A stretch of 64,000 nt of DNA from Roseateles oligotrophus (GCF_025717515.1 NZ_JAJIRN010000006.1:310001-374000); one strand, 5' to 3'. Shown: positions 1-9,797, counted from the stretch's first letter. Numbers and translations are program-made. Notes: generated from the sequence alone by a model not told the origin.

Positions 1-72
1 GGCCAAGAGGCTGCGGCGAGCGATTGAAGTGGTATTCATGATTGAAGTTCTCTCTATGCTGGGCGGAGTGGA

Positions 73-621
73 TCAAGCGGCCGACTTGGCAGTCACGAGA
101 GGAAAGTCGATATCGGTCTGCGCCACGTTGTTGACGTAATTGGTTAGCACATTGAGTGCCACATTGAGGACGATTTCGACCACGCTGCCCTCATCAAAGT
201 CGGCGGCGCGCAAGGCGGCCAGGTCGGCATCGGCCACAAGGCCGCGCGCTTCGGCCACGCGGCGGGCAAAAGCCAGCGCTGCGGCGGTGCGCGCATCATC
301 GGACTTGCCCTCGCGCGCAGCGTCAACTTCGGCCGCGCTGATCTTGGCGACGTTGGTGGCCAGGTAGCTATGCGCCGACAAGCAGTAGTCGCAGCCGTTG
401 AATTCGGCCACGGTCAAGGCGATGCGCTCGCGCAGCTGCACGCTCAGCTTGCCCTTGGCCAGCGCGCCGTTCAGCGCCAGATAGCCTTCCAGCGCGGCCG
501 GGCTGTGGCCGACCAGCTTCATCAGATTGGGCACCACACCAAGTTGCTGCTGCACGGCGGCAAGCAAAGGCTTGGCTGCGGCGAGAGATTGGTCGACGGA
601 AGGGATGCTGATGCGTGACAT
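73..621 (-). CDS. AhpD-like carboxymuconolactone decarboxylase family protein
   Basis: The 182-residue protein has the CMD/AhpD-type helical fold signature, with a redox pair in CDYCLSAH (Cys77, Cys80, His84). That arrangement is typical of AhpD-like alkylhydroperoxidases, not of true carboxymuconolactone decarboxylases. Members of this group reduce peroxides or act as small thiol oxidoreductases in the cytoplasm; the substrate here is unknown. It is divergent from the LysR gene starting at 774, and the shared 150-bp gap makes regulation by that LysR plausible. A second family member lies at 3319-3882. The family call is firm, the specific function is not. Confidence 0.85.
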   Translation of the reverse strand: MSRISIPSVDQSLAAAKPLLAAVQQQLGVVPNLMKLVGHSPAALEGYLALNGALAKGKLSVQLRERIALTVAEFNGCDYCLSAHSYLATNVAKISAAEVDAAREGKSDDARTAAALAFARRVAEARGLVADADLAALRAADFDEGSVVEIVLNVALNVLTNYVNNVAQTDIDFPLVTAKSAA

Positions 622-773
622 GGTTATTTCCTGAGCAAAGTGGATAAAAGGGGTTTCCAGTGGTTCGTCTGCCGGCGCTTTGGCGTCATCAGCGAATGAC
701 TGAACTGTCCTTTATTCGATGGTTGATTAGAATCACCGGCGCCACCAATACACCGTTACGCCAGGAGAAACAA
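622..773. promoter_or_regulatory. Divergent promoter region between AhpD-like gene and lysR
   Basis: This 152-bp gap separates the divergently transcribed AhpD-like gene and the LysR regulator. LysR proteins commonly bind such gaps and control the neighbouring gene. A strong ribosome binding site, AGGAGA at 763-768, sits five bases before the TTG start of lysR. I could not pick out a convincing T-N11-A operator by eye, so the regulatory role is inferred from the arrangement. Confidence 0.4.
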
Positions 774-1673
774 TTGGACCGTCTGCACCTGATCAATGTC
801 TTTGTGGCCGTGGTGGATGCCAGTGGTTTCGCCGGCGCTGCGCGCAAGCTGAACATCTCGCCGCCGGCCGTAACAAGGGCGGTCAGCGAATTGGAAGAAC
901 ACCTCGGCGTACGCCTGTTCACGCGCACCACCCGGGTCGTGCGGGTGACCGATGCAGGGGCGCGTTATGTCGAAGATTGCCGGCGCGTGTTGGCCGATCT
1001 GGCCGAGGCGGATGAGTCGGTCAGCGGCATGCATGGCGCGCCGCGCGGGCGCCTGACTCTGACTGCGCCGGTGCTGTTTGGTGCGCTTTTCGTCACTCCC
1101 ATCGTGACCGAATACCTGCAGCGCTATCCCGAGGTCAATGCTTCCTGCTGGTTTCTGGATCGGGTAGTGAACATGATGGATGAAGGCGTGGACGTGGCGG
1201 TGCGCATCGGCGAGTTGCCTGACTCCAGCATGCAAGCGATACGCGTCGGACGGGTACGGCGAGTGATCTGCGCCTCGCCCGACTATCTGGCCGCGCATGG
1301 CATACCGCAAACCCCAGAGGCGCTGACACAGCACAGCATTATTTCCGCCAGCGCCGTTTCACCAACGCCGGAATGGCGACTGTTTGACAAGGGTGAGCCA
1401 AAGTTGATCAAGCTACAGCCGCGCATGCTGACGACCACCAATGATTCGGCGGTGGCGGCTGTGGCTTCGGGTTTTGGCCTCTCGCGGCTGATGTCCTATC
1501 AAGTGGCCGAGCATTTGCGCGCGGGCAGCATCAAGATCGTCCTGAGCGAGTTCGAACCGCCAGAGTTACCGATCCATTTGATCCACCGCGAAGGCCGCCA
1601 TGCATCCAAGAAGGCGCGAGCCTTTTTGGACCTCGCGATTGAACGCCTGCGCGCTGACCCGTCCATCAATTAA
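774..1673 (+). CDS. LysR family transcriptional regulator
   Basis: The 299-residue protein has a LysR-type winged helix-turn-helix at about residues 3-61 (FAGAARKLNISPPAVTRAV) and a substrate-binding effector domain. The start is chosen at TTG 774 because AGGAGA lies just upstream and the encoded LDRLHLINVF aligns with the ATG start of the paralogue at 20981-21886; the frame stays open upstream to 660, but nothing there looks conserved. The two LysR proteins also share a closing block, HREGRHAS followed by RAFLDLA. It probably controls the divergent AhpD-like gene; the effector is unknown. Confidence 0.88.
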   Translation: MDRLHLINVFVAVVDASGFAGAARKLNISPPAVTRAVSELEEHLGVRLFTRTTRVVRVTDAGARYVEDCRRVLADLAEADESVSGMHGAPRGRLTLTAPVLFGALFVTPIVTEYLQRYPEVNASCWFLDRVVNMMDEGVDVAVRIGELPDSSMQAIRVGRVRRVICASPDYLAAHGIPQTPEALTQHSIISASAVSPTPEWRLFDKGEPKLIKLQPRMLTTTNDSAVAAVASGFGLSRLMSYQVAEHLRAGSIKIVLSEFEPPELPIHLIHREGRHASKKARAFLDLAIERLRADPSIN

Positions 1674-2194
1674 TACTCGCTGTATCGGGCCTGCGGGCTC
1701 GGTTTAGGCCTTGGCCTTCAGCGCGGAAAGGGCGCTATGGCGCCGCCGGATCGGCTTCGATGATTCGGTTCTAACGGTTCCGGCTACACCAGCAACTCGC
1801 GATCTGTGCAATCACTGAGCAGGCGCGCAACCAAAAACCGGCAAGCAATTCTGCTGTGCTTGCATGAGGCTTGCTCTGAACTGAAGCAGTCTTGTTTCAT
1901 TTGCGGGCCTGCGCCCTGCTCTTGAGGATTTGCTTCCTCCACTGCGCGACCGACGCGGTGGCCGACGCGGTGGCCGACGACTTGCGCAGCCTAGCAACAT
2001 GCTGTGGCCTTCCATGCGCACGCCGGTCCGACAACTCCCCATCGCCCTTGCGTCGCTGCACCGTTTGCACAAGCTCGGGTTGAAGCTTGCTTGGCCTGTC
2101 GCGCAATAAAAACATACAGGTCTATAAATATTTAATGCACACCCAAAAATTTTGACATAACATACAGACTTGTACACAACAAAGTATCAGGCGC
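1674..2194. other. 521-bp gap with no confident gene
   Basis: No ORF here has a recognisable domain. Around 1950-1982 a 12-bp unit (gacgcggtggcc) is repeated twice in tandem. The last 100 bp are AT-rich, unlike the surroundings, and include a TTGACA hexamer at 2152-2157 ahead of the dehydrogenase gene, probably its promoter region; I see no well-spaced -10 box. The short ORFs in the gap lack ribosome binding sites and similarity that I can recognise. Confidence 0.4.
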
Positions 2195-3217
2195 ATGACC
2201 TCTTCATCCCGTCAATTTCAATTGCTCAATTCCGGCTCTGCGCTGGTACTTGAACTCAAATCCGTCCAAATCCCAACGCCAAGCGCCGGCCAGGTGCTGC
2301 TGCGTATGGGCGCAGCAAGCCTGAACTATCGCGATCTGCTAACTCAAGGAGACAGCGCATCTACAAAGGATGGCCTGGTTCCTCTGTCGGATGGTGCTGG
2401 CACGGTGATCGCTCTTGGTGCTGGTGTAGCGCGCTGGAAGCTTGGCGACCGCGTAATGGCGAACTTCTTCCCCGGCTGGGTGGATGGCGCTTTCAATCCC
2501 ACTCAGCTGGGCAATGCCTTTGGAGGTGGAACCACTGACGGCATGTTGGCCGAGCATGTGATCGTCGATCAAAGCAGTTTGGTGGCAGTCCCCGAGGGCA
2601 TGAGCTTGGAAGAAGCATCTACCCTGCCCTGTGCTGCCTTGACGGCATGGCATGCCTTATTCGAGCGCGGCGGCATCAAGGCCGGCGACACCGTCTTGGT
2701 GCAAGGCACCGGTGGCGTGGCCTTGTTTGGCTTGCAATTGGCCACGGCGATTGGGGCCAAGGTCATTGTGACCTCATCGTCAGATGCGAAGCTGGCGCGC
2801 GTCAAGGCGATGGGTGCCTGGCAAACCATCAATTACCGCAGCCACCCAGATTGGGAAAAAGTCGCGTTGGACCTGACCGGTGGCCGGGGTGTTGATCACA
2901 TTTTGGAGCTCGGCGGCCCAGACACCTACGACCGCTCTATTGCAGCCATCGCTCCAGGCGGAAAGATTGCGCAAATCGGCGTTTTGACCGGCTTCGCATC
3001 TCAGCCCAATATCTTGCCGCTGCAATTCAAGAATGCCTCGATCAACGGTATTTGCGTAGGCAGTGTCGAGCAACTGAAACGCTTGGTGCAATTCATGGCA
3101 CAGCACCAGATCCGTCCGGTCATTGATGAGCAATTCGCTTTTGAAAGTGCGCCCGAGGCCTATGCCCAACTCAGCGCAGCGACCCACTTTGGCAAGCTGG
3201 TGGTGAAGATCGCCTGA
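2195..3217 (+). CDS. Quinone-oxidoreductase-like / zinc-type alcohol dehydrogenase (MDR superfamily)
   Basis: The 340-residue protein belongs to the medium-chain dehydrogenase/reductase superfamily. It has a GroES-like N-terminal domain (YRDLL near residue 48, then GAGTVIALGAGV) and a Rossmann domain with GTGGVALFGLQLATAIGA. The cysteines that bind catalytic zinc in true alcohol dehydrogenases are not evident, which favours an NAD(P)H quinone or enone reductase. It precedes a second AhpD-like gene and a DUF1330 gene on the same strand, so the three may form a small redox or detoxification unit. The substrate cannot be told from sequence. Confidence 0.85.
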   Translation: MTSSSRQFQLLNSGSALVLELKSVQIPTPSAGQVLLRMGAASLNYRDLLTQGDSASTKDGLVPLSDGAGTVIALGAGVARWKLGDRVMANFFPGWVDGAFNPTQLGNAFGGGTTDGMLAEHVIVDQSSLVAVPEGMSLEEASTLPCAALTAWHALFERGGIKAGDTVLVQGTGGVALFGLQLATAIGAKVIVTSSSDAKLARVKAMGAWQTINYRSHPDWEKVALDLTGGRGVDHILELGGPDTYDRSIAAIAPGGKIAQIGVLTGFASQPNILPLQFKNASINGICVGSVEQLKRLVQFMAQHQIRPVIDEQFAFESAPEAYAQLSAATHFGKLVVKIA

Positions 3218-3318
3218 AGCCGAATTCGGCCCGACTTCCGGCCATTTCGAAACCCCCTCCTCCCGAACGCATCACCGTACAACGGGATCTATTCTGTAGT
3301 TTTCAAAGGAAATATTTG

Positions 3319-3882
3319 ATGAGCAAGTTCCCTATCCACACGATGGAATCCGCTCCCGAAGGCAGCCAGTCACTGCTGCGAGGTGCCACTCAAGCCTACG
3401 GCTTCATGCCCAATTTGCTGGCCGGCATGGCCAACGCCCCTGCGCTGCTGGAAGGCTATATGACCCTGGCAGGCATCTTCAACAAGACCGCCCTGACGGA
3501 AACGGAACGCCAAATCATTTTGATGACCGCAAACCGCATCCACGGTTGCACTTGCTGCATGGCAGCGCACAGCTTCATCTCCAGCAGTTCGGGGGTATCC
3601 GCCGAAGTAGTGGCGTCGTTGCGTAATAACAGCCCCATCGCCGACGCCAAGCTCGAAGCCCTGCGTCAGTTTGCGATCGTGATGGTCAATAGCCGTGGCT
3701 GGCCAGAACCCAAGGATGTGCAAGCGCTTGTCGCCGCCGGCTATGGCCAACAGACTGTGCTGGAAGTGATTCTAGGCATCAGCCTGAAGGTCATGTCCAA
3801 CTACACAAACCATATTGTGCAAACTCCCGTGGATGGTGTCTTCGCCTCGCACATCTGGGTCGATGGTCAGGCTGGCAAGTAA
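3319..3882 (+). CDS. AhpD-like carboxymuconolactone decarboxylase family protein, second copy
   Basis: This 187-residue protein has the AhpD-type redox motif GCTCCMAAH, giving a CxxC pair (Cys77, Cys80) and a nearby His84 in the same spacing as the family member at 73-621. ATG 3319 is preferred over the in-frame TTG at 3316, with AAAGGA at 3305-3310 as ribosome binding site. It follows the dehydrogenase gene by about 100 bp and precedes the DUF1330 gene. The role is probably peroxide or thiol redox chemistry; the extra cysteine inside the CxxC pair is a minor oddity. Confidence 0.85.
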   Translation: MSKFPIHTMESAPEGSQSLLRGATQAYGFMPNLLAGMANAPALLEGYMTLAGIFNKTALTETERQIILMTANRIHGCTCCMAAHSFISSSSGVSAEVVASLRNNSPIADAKLEALRQFAIVMVNSRGWPEPKDVQALVAAGYGQQTVLEVILGISLKVMSNYTNHIVQTPVDGVFASHIWVDGQAGK

Positions 3883-3944
3883 GCAAGCATTCCGGTGCGG
3901 GTATTTTCATAGCCGCACCGTCCAAATAACAATTTAGGAAATTT

Positions 3945-4259
3945 ATGCGCGCTTTTATCACCGTGGACTTCACACCCACAGACAAAGAAGAATTGCAGAA
4001 GTATGGTGCCGCAGTGCCCGCGACCTTGGCCCAATTCTCCGGCGCCTACTTGGTGAAGGGTCCGGCAGAACAGTTGCTGGGCGACAGCGGTTTTCAAATG
4101 CAGGTGATCCTGGCATTCCCTTCAAAAGAACAGGCATTGGCGTGGTACCACTCGCCCGAGTACCAGGCGCTGGTACCAGTCCGAGATGCGGCCATGCGAT
4201 CACAATTCCGACTTGTGGGCGCTGTGCACTCGCACCCAGTCGAGCCCGAGCTCCCGTAA
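3945..4259 (+). CDS. DUF1330 family protein
   Basis: The 104-residue protein looks like the DUF1330 family, a small ferredoxin-like alpha-beta fold related to YciI and dimeric alpha-beta barrel proteins. Seen features are the N-terminal strand MRAFITVDFTPTD, the central AFPSKEQALAWYHSPEYQ block and the closing RLVGAVH strand. An upstream TTAGGAAATTT gives a ribosome binding site. It follows the AhpD-like gene by 62 bp, probably in the same transcript. The biochemical role of the family is poorly known. Confidence 0.8.
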   Translation: MRAFITVDFTPTDKEELQKYGAAVPATLAQFSGAYLVKGPAEQLLGDSGFQMQVILAFPSKEQALAWYHSPEYQALVPVRDAAMRSQFRLVGAVHSHPVEPELP

Positions 4260-4292
4260 AGAGCCCGACCAATGTCAAGTGGAATGCAAAAC

Positions 4293-4913
4293 TCAGTTTG
4301 CCAACTTTGCCAAGGCGCGAATCACTGCCGGGCGAGCCGAGATGCGGGCAAGCCAATCCTCCACGGCGGGGTAATTGGCAGCATCGACTCCCGCATAGTT
4401 CAGTTGCCGAAGCCACCCATAGTTCATGATGTCGGCAATTGAATAGGACCGGCCTGCCAACCAGGGTTGAACTTGCAGCCTGGCCTCGAGCACTGCGGTG
4501 AGTCGGCGCGACTCATCTTGATAGCGTTGAACCGCAAGCGGTATTGGAGAACTCTGGCGCATGAACCAGCCTGCCTGCCCAAACATTGGCCCCACCCCGC
4601 CAACTTGGAAAAAGCAGTACTCCATTGCACTGACGCGCTCTCTCGGATCTAAGGGCAACAAGCCATGGAACTTCTCACCCAAGTACCAAAGAATGGCCCC
4701 TGACTCGAACACATTCAGTGGTTCACCATCTGGCCCGTCACTGTCAACAATGGCAGGGATCCGGCCATTCGGGTTGATGTGTAGAAACTCAGGCTGCTTT
4801 TGCTGGTTGGCACTCAAATCGATACGAACAAGACGGTAAGGCAGCCCCAGCTCTTCCAATGCGATTGGAACCTTGATGCCATTCGGCGTGTTCGCTGTGT
4901 AGACGTCAATCAT
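4293..4913 (-). CDS. Glutathione S-transferase family protein (YfcG/YghU-like)
   Basis: The 206-residue protein shows a GST thioredoxin-fold N-terminal domain (residues 1-80) with the cis-proline motif NPNGRIPAIVD (Pro53) and an all-helical C-terminal domain. The opening MIDVYTANTPNGIKV resembles YfcG/Ure2p-type disulfide-bond oxidoreductases, which use a Thr/Asn site with glutathione. It is convergent with the DUF1330 gene and follows the flavoprotein disulfide reductase gene on the same strand with a 35-bp gap, so both may serve thiol redox balance. Confidence 0.88.
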   Translation of the reverse strand: MIDVYTANTPNGIKVPIALEELGLPYRLVRIDLSANQQKQPEFLHINPNGRIPAIVDSDGPDGEPLNVFESGAILWYLGEKFHGLLPLDPRERVSAMEYCFFQVGGVGPMFGQAGWFMRQSSPIPLAVQRYQDESRRLTAVLEARLQVQPWLAGRSYSIADIMNYGWLRQLNYAGVDAANYPAVEDWLARISARPAVIRALAKLAN

Positions 4914-4948
4914 TTCTTATCCTATATAGCCAAGAACTCTGAACCAAT

Positions 4949-6391
4949 TCAGGTACCCGGAAGGCAGTCAATGCATTGGTCAATCGCCGATGGCGCCAAT
5001 TGCAGTTTGCTGCGCAGATGGCGCAGCGCTGTACGCAAGCCTTCTTCAATGACCGGATGGTAGAAAGGGCTGTCGATCATTTGCTGAACGGTGTCTCCTC
5101 GCTGGGCGGACCAGGCCAGCAAATGGCCGAGGTGCTCGGCAGCCGGTCCTATCATTTCAGCGCCGAGGAAGCGACCAGTGCCTGGTTCACCATAGACATG
5201 CAAGGCCCCTTGATTGCGACCCATAACCCGGCTGCGCCCTTGGTCTTCAAACGACACTACGCCGGTTTCAAAGGCCTGGCCATCACGTGTCAGCTCGGCA
5301 TGGCTGGCTCCCGCGAGCATGATCTGCGGTTCACTGAATACGACCGCCAATGGCGCTCTGCGCAGCCGCAGCCTGACGTCAGGAAAGCGACCAGCGTTGT
5401 CGCCTGCAATGCGCCCTTCGTCAGCGGCTTCGTGCAGTAGCCCGCGGTCGTCGAGCGCATCGCCGGCAATAAACACCGGTGAATTTCCGACCTGCCCAGA
5501 GCGTCGGTCGAAAACTGGTACCCCGTTGGCAGCAAGCTCCAGTCTTGTCATTGACAGTCCCAAGTTGTCGATATTGGGGCGTCGGCCCATGGCGGCCAAG
5601 AGGTAGTCAAACTCCTCTTCGTGACGCACGCCATCGGATGCGATCCACTGCAAGCTCACGCCCTGCTCATTGCGGCGCGGCCGGATGTCCTGAGCCGACA
5701 GCGACATCGCCAGCTCCTTTTGGAAAACATCTCGAGTCACGCTCTGCAATAGGGGGTCGCTCAGCGGCCCAACACGCTCGGTGCGCCCAAACAAGCGAAC
5801 GCGCACGCCCAATCGATGAAGCGCTTGCGCCAACTCCAGGCCAATGACTCCGGTGCCGACTACCGCAACCGAAGTCGGCAAGGTCGACCAGGCGAACACA
5901 TCATCATTGACTATGAGCCTGTCACCCAACTCGCGCCGCCAAGCCTCGGGCACAGCCGGGCGCGAACCTGTCGCAATGACTATCCGCGACGCGTCTACGC
6001 GGGTGTGCCCACCGACATGCAAGGCCATATCTTCTACAAAGCGTGCATGGCCCCAAAGTCTGTTCTCGGGCGGCCATTGCTCCACGGTATCGAGCACGAA
6101 GCCGACAAAGCGATCACGCTCACTGATCACTCTAGCCATGACCTCGGCACCATCAATATTCACCTTGCCTGCATGCACGCCAAATTGCCCGGAATGTTTG
6201 ACGGCGTGGGCACTCTCTGCGGCGGCGATCAACAGCTTGCTGGGCATACAGCCCACGCGCGCGCAGGTGGTGCCATAGGCTTGACTTTCGATCAAAGTTA
6301 CGCGGTCTGTATGAGCCAATGCGGCCCGATAGGCTGCCATACCGGCGCTGCCCGCGCCGATGATGGCTACGTCAGTTTGAATGGTCTTCAA
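4949..6391 (-). CDS. Dihydrolipoamide dehydrogenase-like pyridine nucleotide-disulfide oxidoreductase
   Basis: The 480-residue flavoprotein has an FAD-binding GAGSAG motif near residue 13, the redox disulfide in TTCARVGCMPSK (Cys43, Cys48), an NAD-binding VVGTGVIGLELAQ motif and the C-terminal catalytic His445/Glu450 in YHPVIEEGL. The start is set at TTG 6391 because AGGAG stands eight bases upstream; an upstream in-frame ATG at 6445 would add 18 unconserved residues. No 2-oxoacid dehydrogenase E1/E2 genes are nearby, so it may be a stand-alone disulfide reductase. Its tail ends in an unusual extra pair, CIDC. Confidence 0.88.
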   Translation of the reverse strand: MKTIQTDVAIIGAGSAGMAAYRAALAHTDRVTLIESQAYGTTCARVGCMPSKLLIAAAESAHAVKHSGQFGVHAGKVNIDGAEVMARVISERDRFVGFVLDTVEQWPPENRLWGHARFVEDMALHVGGHTRVDASRIVIATGSRPAVPEAWRRELGDRLIVNDDVFAWSTLPTSVAVVGTGVIGLELAQALHRLGVRVRLFGRTERVGPLSDPLLQSVTRDVFQKELAMSLSAQDIRPRRNEQGVSLQWIASDGVRHEEEFDYLLAAMGRRPNIDNLGLSMTRLELAANGVPVFDRRSGQVGNSPVFIAGDALDDRGLLHEAADEGRIAGDNAGRFPDVRLRLRRAPLAVVFSEPQIMLAGASHAELTRDGQAFETGVVSFEDQGRSRVMGRNQGALHVYGEPGTGRFLGAEMIGPAAEHLGHLLAWSAQRGDTVQQMIDSPFYHPVIEEGLRTALRHLRSKLQLAPSAIDQCIDCLPGT

Positions 6392-6707
6392 CTTTGAGAC
6401 TCCTATTGCTGTGTGGCAGGACCAAACCATGCATAGACGCTGCAACTGGCTTTCAAATATTGCCTGTATAGCCAGAACTGTGCAGTCGGCAGCTTTGTCA
6501 GGACATGAGCGTTTTCACGATAAGGCTGGTCGAGAAGCAAGTCATCAAGGCACTCGATAAAGAATGGGGCGGGAAGCATGGATTTCCTAAGGAAGTCTTT
6601 TGTCTATGCCCCCACTGTGCTTGTTCGAGCGTGAGAACAGAAGCCGCTAAATTGCCAAGGCTGTATTGTTCGAATAGGAACAATGGCGATCTATTGATCG
6701 CCCTTCA

Positions 6708-8294
6708 TTAAGATTTTTTGGCGACCGCGAGATCTTCCTCAGTACGGATGCTAAAGAAGTCCACCGAATTCAGCACCTGTTTGGCTTGATGTTTGAGGCT
6801 GTCTGCAGCTGCGGCGCTCTCTTCGGCCAAGGCCGCGTTGTGTTGGGTGACGCCGTCGATCTCTTCTATGGCTGAACCTATTTGGCCGACTCCTTGACGC
6901 TGCTCTTGGCTGGCGTCGTTGATTTGACGGAGTAGCCCAGCGGTCCGGGAAATTGCGTCAACGACTTCGGTCATGGTGTGGCCGGCTTGGTCGGCAAGAT
7001 TGCTGCCCTGCTCGACCCTTGCAACGCTGCTGTCGATCAAGCCCTTGATTTCCTTTGCAGCCTGGGCCGCACGTTGAGCAAGACTGCGTACCTCGCTTGC
7101 CACTACCGCAAATCCACGGCCATGTTCGCCAGCCCGCGCGGCCTCGACGGCAGCATTGAGGGCCAGAATGTTTGTCTGAAAAGCTATACCGTCAATAACA
7201 GAGGTTATGTCAGTAATTCGGCGAGAACTTTCATTGATCTGCTTCATGGTGCTCACCACCTGCGCCACCACCGTGCCTCCCTGGCGCGCTACGAGGCAGG
7301 CTTGTCCTGCGAGTTGGTCGGCAGAAGTTGCAAACTGTGCGGTCTGCTCCACGGTTGCCTGAAGCTGACTGACGGCCGAAGCCGTGTTTTCGAGCGAACA
7401 AGCCTGGGATTCGGTTCGATTTGACAAATCGACACTGCCATCGGCAATTGCACTTGCATCGGCACCCACACGTTCCGCTGAATCGCGCACTGCACGCATG
7501 ACCGTCGCAATCGACTCGACGGTGGCGTTCAAACTCTGACAAATATCCAGCAACTCATCTTGACCGGCAGGGAGATCAACAGGTTTGAGAATGCCTAGCC
7601 TTAGCTGCGCCGACAGCTTTGCAGCGCTGGCCACCGAGCCTGCGATGGAGCGCAGCGTCGCACCTACGAACCATAGACTGATACCCGTGCCAATCAGCCA
7701 AAGCGCCAACGAACCATTCTGCAGTCGTTTGTACAGAGCCTGGGCCGTTTCCACGTCCGCTATCGCTCTGGCGTCGGCCAATTTTTGCAATTCGGCAATC
7801 GCCTTTTCTATCTTGCCGTAGGACTTGAAGGTGGTTGTGACGACCTGCACCGCTGTCTCATAGTCGGCGGCGTCAAGAGCGTCGGCGGCAGGCGTCATGG
7901 TCTTGACGATGTAGTCGTTCAATCCTTGCTCGATCTCAGCAATCAGCGCTGGTTCTTCGCCGCGATGTTCAAGCGAAGCGTATTGCGACCACATTGTTTT
8001 GACATCCTTGATGGCCAACCGTATGTAGTTGCTGTGCAAAGTGATTGGATGGCTATGCAATTTGGAAGCAGGAACCGCTGGGTTGTGCACATAGCCGGCA
8101 TTGATATGCCCGCGGCTGTTTTTAAGGGTTGCGTCGATACGCCCCAGCAACACCGCGGGCACCATATTGTTCGAATGAACGCGAGTCACGGCATCGGCAG
8201 TGACTCGGAGTGCCAGCGCTGAGGACACGAAAACCGCGGCCGGCAAAAGCACCACCAGAGCGGCGATAGCAAGTAGTTTTGTCTTGAGTTTCAT
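6708..8294 (-). CDS. Methyl-accepting chemotaxis protein
   Basis: The 528-residue inner-membrane chemoreceptor has an N-terminal transmembrane helix (about 6-30), a periplasmic helical sensor of the four-helix-bundle type (about 31-185), a second membrane helix (about 192-215), a HAMP-like linker and a cytoplasmic signalling domain. The hairpin tip reads [20 protein letters not shown] followed by [16 protein letters not shown], the hallmark that binds CheA and CheW. No che genes are in the window. It lies 106 bp downstream of a periplasmic solute-binding protein gene on the same strand, which may supply its ligand. Confidence 0.95.
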   Translation of the reverse strand: MKLKTKLLAIAALVVLLPAAVFVSSALALRVTADAVTRVHSNNMVPAVLLGRIDATLKNSRGHINAGYVHNPAVPASKLHSHPITLHSNYIRLAIKDVKTMWSQYASLEHRGEEPALIAEIEQGLNDYIVKTMTPAADALDAADYETAVQVVTTTFKSYGKIEKAIAELQKLADARAIADVETAQALYKRLQNGSLALWLIGTGISLWFVGATLRSIAGSVASAAKLSAQLRLGILKPVDLPAGQDELLDICQSLNATVESIATVMRAVRDSAERVGADASAIADGSVDLSNRTESQACSLENTASAVSQLQATVEQTAQFATSADQLAGQACLVARQGGTVVAQVVSTMKQINESSRRITDITSVIDGIAFQTNILALNAAVEAARAGEHGRGFAVVASEVRSLAQRAAQAAKEIKGLIDSSVARVEQGSNLADQAGHTMTEVVDAISRTAGLLRQINDASQEQRQGVGQIGSAIEEIDGVTQHNAALAEESAAAADSLKHQAKQVLNSVDFFSIRTEEDLAVAKKS

Positions 8295-8400
8295 GGACTG
8301 CTTTCTTTGAACAGGGCTCTGGGAGCATTTCCGCTACGCTAAATATGAAGTTCAATGCGGCGAAGCAGAGTTCGCAGTGAACTGTTGTCGCGCAAGCCAA

Positions 8401-9354
8401 CTATTGCTTGCCGCGATTGCCGACTCGCCCTTCAAGATGGACGGGAATATTCAAAACCACATCAGCAGACAAGATCTCTACCGGGTAGTAGTACTCAAGG
8501 ATGCGAAGCAAACTACCGTCGTTTTTTGCAGTTATGGTTGCGGCGCGTATTTTCTCGACGTCGGACTTGGCTACGTTGGTGGAATTTAAGTAGATCCCGA
8601 CCTTGGCTCTTGGCAGGTCTGACAGGAGCGAGTATCGAAAATCGGGGGGCAAGCCGGCAGGGCCACGGCCGCTATGCATCGATCCGTAAAGCAGGGTCGG
8701 CGGCAAGATGGTGAACTTGGCGCGACCTGCCCGCAACATCGCATGGACGGTTTTCAAATCACTGACCAAGTCAAGCCTGCCCTCCTGGTCCATCTTCTTA
8801 ATGAAGGCGTCATAGAGATCACCCCAGCTGTAGTTGCGCACCACAACGGCTCGCCAGCTTTTGCTGGTGAGCAGGCTCTTCAAATCAGGCATGGTTTCAC
8901 GATCCCAAGATGCGGTGATCAGCTGAGGCGTCAATTCCATCCAAGCAATGAAGTCGGCATGTTTGTCTCTCATCGTCGACTGCGTCGCAGGTGCGAGTAC
9001 GTCGACGTTGTTGGCAAAAAAGTCCCTGTCCAGTCGGCTGCGGGGCAAGACCGGGAATTCAAATTGGCACCCAGCCAAAGTGCCGATGAGGCGCATGAAG
9101 TCTGGAAACACGCCAGCGACCTTGTCTTCTTGGAGTATTACGTTCAAGCCTGTCGGCGATGCCGGAGCAACCAATGTCCGCTCACAACTTTGCGCCGCGG
9201 AAGCCAAAAACAGGCAGCCCAAAAACGCCCAGAAAATGAGTACCCTTTGATTGAAACCACTCCCAAAATTGCCAAAGCCATAGACGAATGCCTCTGAGCG
9301 CATCGCCGCGCTTCCGAATCCAAGCTTGGGCATCGACTTGCCGGTAAACAACAT
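8401..9354 (-). CDS. Periplasmic substrate-binding protein (SBP family 3-like)
   Basis: The 317-residue protein has an N-terminal hydrophobic segment (VLIFWAFLGCLFLASAAQS, about residues 38-56) that looks like a signal peptide, then a two-lobed periplasmic binding fold of the family 3 kind (GVFPDFMRLIGTLAGCQF; LAPATQSTMRD). A start at M18 (9303) would give a shorter, more typical signal region. No permease or ATPase gene is adjacent, so it probably does not feed a local ABC transporter. The chemoreceptor gene immediately downstream suggests a sensing role instead. Confidence 0.7.
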   Translation of the reverse strand: MLFTGKSMPKLGFGSAAMRSEAFVYGFGNFGSGFNQRVLIFWAFLGCLFLASAAQSCERTLVAPASPTGLNVILQEDKVAGVFPDFMRLIGTLAGCQFEFPVLPRSRLDRDFFANNVDVLAPATQSTMRDKHADFIAWMELTPQLITASWDRETMPDLKSLLTSKSWRAVVVRNYSWGDLYDAFIKKMDQEGRLDLVSDLKTVHAMLRAGRAKFTILPPTLLYGSMHSGRGPAGLPPDFRYSLLSDLPRAKVGIYLNSTNVAKSDVEKIRAATITAKNDGSLLRILEYYYPVEILSADVVLNIPVHLEGRVGNRGKQ

Positions 9355-9797
9355 GGGGCCCTCTTGTGATAACCGCTTAATGCAAGGTTGGAAATGCTAG
9401 TCTTGGCCGCAGCAAGTTTGAAGCTCCCTTTGGCGGAAGGAAGCATTCCAAAATTCGCAACAATTGCCCCGATCGGCTTTCAAAATTTGCTGAAAACTGT
9501 ATCGATGCGTGGTCAGCACTCACAAGAGTCGCTCGCAAAAAAACCGTGTGATTTGTAAGTTATTACAAAACACCCGCCCCCCCAGAATGGCCAACCAGCG
9601 CTAGTGGCAACGAATCTTTTTCAGGACCCTCGCCGCAGAAGCGCCCATCAACCGTTCCACTTTTCGGAAGAGACTATTGGGAATACTGGCCGTTCCCCTC
9701 GCAGCCTCCAGAAGAGATAGTTCAGTCATTCGCCGGGTAGCACTTGGCGGACTTTCCCCAGATTCATTCTTTTAACTTTCTTTCCTGGAGTCTTCAA
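9355..9797. other. 443-bp gap before the YHS gene
   Basis: No ORF with family features is present. The stretch holds divergent promoters for the solute-binding protein gene (minus) and the YHS gene (plus). It includes runs of eight A at 9537-9544 and of eight C at 9575-9582, but no repeat or hairpin that I could assign. Confidence 0.35.

Noticed and set aside
1892-2083. 63-codon frame containing a tandem 12-bp repeat
   Set aside because: The repeat gives a short Asp-Ala-Val-Ala run by chance; no start signal or domain.
6505-6711. 68-codon plus-strand frame with a CPHCAC segment
   Set aside because: The Cys pattern hinted at a small zinc protein, but there is no ribosome binding site and no family I can name.
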